From Sphingobacterium hotanense (GTDB lineage Bacteria > Bacteroidota > Bacteroidia > Sphingobacteriales > Sphingobacteriaceae), in NCBI RefSeq assembly GCF_008274825.1, contig NZ_CP030848.1:3967618-4031617 (forward strand): DNA of 64,000 nt. Direction: 5' to 3'. This document shows positions 62,055-64,000 of the stretch, piece by piece. Position numbers and translations under genes: made by a program. Below the pieces are notes generated by a model, which ran no database searches, was not told the DNA's origin, and saw nothing but the letters and a program-made list of their open reading frames with translations. How positions within the stretch are numbered: position 1 is the first letter of the stretch; the number at the start of each line of letters is the position of its first letter.

Positions 62055-64000
62055 TTAAAAATCAAACTGAATACCTAATGTGAATTTCGAAGGCAATGGA
62101 TAGCCATCTGCCATATCATATCCACGTCCATCTACGCGCTCGGCGTCAATTCCTGAGAATTTCTGTATCATCAACACGTTGTCCATTGAACCGTATAAAC
62201 GAAGCGTATTTAATTTCGCGCGTTGCATCCATTCATGTTTTGAAGGATTAAAACGGTAAGTAAGATTCACGTTTTTAATACGGATATACCATCCCGGCTC
62301 CATGAACATGGATTGTCCGGTTCTCCAGGTATAAAGAGCTAAATAAGGGTTAAATGCAGGATATTGTGCCACATCACCGTCTTGCTTCCAATAGCTATAT
62401 TGCTCCATATCGCCGATTGAACGTCTAGCTAAGTCGAAAGGATTTCCATAGAAGAAGCTGTTAGACATACGTCGAGCGAAGGATTGGTTCATGATGTCTC
62501 TGCCAAACGTGAATGTGGTCAGGATTTGTACCGAGAAATCTTTGTAGCTAAACAAGTTGGTAAAACCACCTACTACTTTCGGGTTTGGATCGCCAAAGAA
62601 GGTACGGTCATCCTCTCCAATTGCATCAGAGATTTTATAATCCCCATTCACATCCACCCAATTTGCATAACCCGGCTTCAAAGTACCCCACTTAGTACTT
62701 CCAACCGCTCCTGTGTAAGGATTGCTAATCAAGTTACTTTCCGAGCTAATCGCTCCATCCACTAAGAAACCATAGTACATATTCAAAGGCTTACCAACCA
62801 CGTAAACGGCCTCACCATAATAGATATCACGATTGCCATTTGGCAATGCAGTTACCATATTCTTGTTAAATGCTAAGTTGATCGATGGTGTCCATTGGAA
62901 TCCATCTTCTTTGTAGATTGCACGACCACCAACGTTCAGTTCCACACCGCTATTGCGTACGGATGCTGCATTGGTAAACGTGCTTAAGTAACCCGTATAT
63001 TCTGGAATAGTAATACTCAACATCTGACCCGATGTTTCGCGTGTATAGGCATCAATGTTGAAGAATAAGCGATTGCTGAATAAACTACCATCCAAACCTA
63101 AGTTCCAAGTAGCTGTTTCTTGCCATGTGATGTTATCGTTCGTGATACCCGCATAATTCGGGATAACTGCAGTTTGGCCCCCATAGGTAGGGACGGTGCC
63201 TGAACCTGGGTAAGATGCCTCGCCCGCTAAGTATGCATTGTAGCGGTCATAATCCGTAATACTTGACTCATCACCGGTGATACCCCAGCTACCTCTCAAC
63301 TTCAACTCGTTGATCCAGCCTGCTTGCGAAGCGAATTCCTCATTCGAAATAATCCAGCCTAAAGCCAATGAAGGGAAATTTCCCCATTTGTTGTTTTTCC
63401 CGAAACGAGAAGAAGCATCTTTTCTCCAAACCGCATCCAATAAATAGCGGTTATCATAATCGTAGTGAACAGCCCCCAAGAATGAAAGCTTAGAGTAGGT
63501 AGAAAGATCAGTATAGCCCGCTAAACCACCTGTTTTGATACCCTTGATCACTTGAATATTATCATTAGGAATGCCTGACCCCAAAAGGTACATACCGTTA
63601 TTCGTACGTGTTTCAAATTCATGGATCAAGTTGGCCGTAAAATTATGAACCTCCCCTAAAGTCTTCGTCCACAACAAGTTGTTGGTCAATAAATATTTTC
63701 TGTATTGTGTTGAAGTCGATTTACCAGCAGCCAAACCGTCATCGTTCATATAAGATGGTGAGAAGAAGTCGTTCTTTGCCGTCGAATAGTTGATAATGCT
63801 ACGCGTACTGAGGCGAAAATCATTTAAGAAGCTATAGCGCAATTCTCCTACGCCTGTTAAATCAAGGTTAATATTCTCATTACGTTGATGCTCGTAAGGG
63901 TTCAATATCCCATCTAATGTTTCATCAGAGAGTTGGTAAAGCGATGAATACATATCGATTGGGTTAATGCCGTAGACATTTCTATAAGATCCCTCCCGGA
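62055..64000 (-). CDS. SusC/RagA family TonB-linked transporter (5' end outside window)
   Basis: The minus-strand frame is open to the window edge; 648 codons of the barrel part are present, starting before residue MYSSLYQL and ending in the aromatic GIQFDF. Recognisable SusC stretches are YLLDAVWRKDASSRFGKNN (cf. the YDASVRRDGSSIFSKDK of the first SusC), WGITGDESS and NLGLDGSLFSNRL. The signal peptide, TonB box and plug lie outside the window. It is the first visible gene of the SusC-SusD-FAS1-DUF5007-like operon. Confidence 0.93.
   Translation of the reverse strand, partial: REGSYRNVYGINPIDMYSSLYQLSDETLDGILNPYEHQRNENINLDLTGVGELRYSFLNDFRLSTRSIINYSTAKNDFFSPSYMNDDGLAAGKSTSTQYRKYLLTNNLLWTKTLGEVHNFTANLIHEFETRTNNGMYLLGSGIPNDNIQVIKGIKTGGLAGYTDLSTYSKLSFLGAVHYDYDNRYLLDAVWRKDASSRFGKNNKWGNFPSLALGWIISNEEFASQAGWINELKLRGSWGITGDESSITDYDRYNAYLAGEASYPGSGTVPTYGGQTAVIPNYAGITNDNITWQETATWNLGLDGSLFSNRLFFNIDAYTRETSGQMLSITIPEYTGYLSTFTNAASVRNSGVELNVGGRAIYKEDGFQWTPSINLAFNKNMVTALPNGNRDIYYGEAVYVVGKPLNMYYGFLVDGAISSESNLISNPYTGAVGSTKWGTLKPGYANWVDVNGDYKISDAIGEDDRTFFGDPNPKVVGGFTNLFSYKDFSVQILTTFTFGRDIMNQSFARRMSNSFFYGNPFDLARRSIGDMEQYSYWKQDGDVAQYPAFNPYLALYTWRTGQSMFMEPGWYIRIKNVNLTYRFNPSKHEWMQRAKLNTLRLYGSMDNVLMIQKFSGIDAERVDGRGYDMADGYPLPSKFTLGIQFDF

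Noticed and set aside
1..64000. CRISPR array, rRNA genes, prophage or restriction/defence genes
   Set aside because: No regularly spaced repeats with unique spacers, no rRNA sequence, and no phage or defence families seen among the products.

Overview
The window looks like chromosomal DNA of a Bacteroidota bacterium of the family Sphingobacteriaceae, most likely Sphingobacterium or a close relative. This is an inference from content, not from a search. The supports are two SusC/SusD outer-membrane pairs, many lipoproteins and outer-membrane barrels, families typical of the phylum (DUF2480, DUF3108, DUF3109, DUF6427-like, LptC beside a PpiD-type foldase), Bacteroidota-type promoters (TAnnTTTG, sometimes with an upstream TTTG), and few Shine-Dalgarno sequences. 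Most of it is ordinary housekeeping DNA, densely packed, with one insertion sequence.

Layout. 1-13429 is mostly minus strand: a truncated malic enzyme and a D,D-carboxypeptidase, then (after the plus-strand pepP) a long minus-strand run phoH-purC-STAS protein-rnz-hisC-hisB-hisH-hisA-hisF-hisIE. Gaps in that run are 1-55 bases, so long co-transcripts are possible; hisG and hisD are not in the window. 13687-19638 holds a SAM hydrolase-type gene, a minus-strand lipoprotein/barrel pair, an exported coiled-coil protein, an ABC exporter and a YtxH-like protein. 19692-22232 is a cytochrome c maturation cluster (ccmB, ccmC, ccmD-like) plus a membrane protein. 22398-26621 is envelope biogenesis (barrel, lptC, ppiD). 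26686-33465 carries conserved small proteins, a polyprenyl synthase, a TerC protein, a papain-like peptidase and a thioredoxin-TPR protein. 33600-38116 has a prolyl oligopeptidase, lpxH, an SMR transporter and prfA.

38190-38542 holds three identical tRNA-Asp(GTC) genes and a terminator. Next come a lone ferredoxin-like gene, a Tic20/DUF4870-like membrane protein, and a two-gene operon of an ECF-like sigma factor and a membrane protein that seems to join an anti-sigma-like cytoplasmic segment to an HtrA-like protease facing the periplasm. This is the most unusual gene pair here. An IS1182-family element (about 41621-43432) follows. 43456-50249 holds a 1-Cys peroxiredoxin, an acyl-CoA dehydrogenase and a SusC/SusD pair with a LacI-type palindrome upstream. 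50679-57616 is minus strand: proB-proA plus a small gene, an operon of LMW phosphatase, small gene, cyclophilin and exonuclease III, and htrA. dapF (plus) diverges from htrA. The window ends inside a second SusC, followed on the minus strand by SusD, a fasciclin-domain lipoprotein and a DUF5007-like lipoprotein.

Non-coding structure: (a) a repeat present three times, each starting immediately after the T-tract of an intrinsic terminator and in the same orientation as the transcript; (b) a nested palindrome between pepP and hisIE; (c) an 11-base-phased repeat upstream of 16705; (d) two genes, ccmB and lpxH, whose -7 box lies exactly six bases before the ATG, suggesting leaderless mRNAs.
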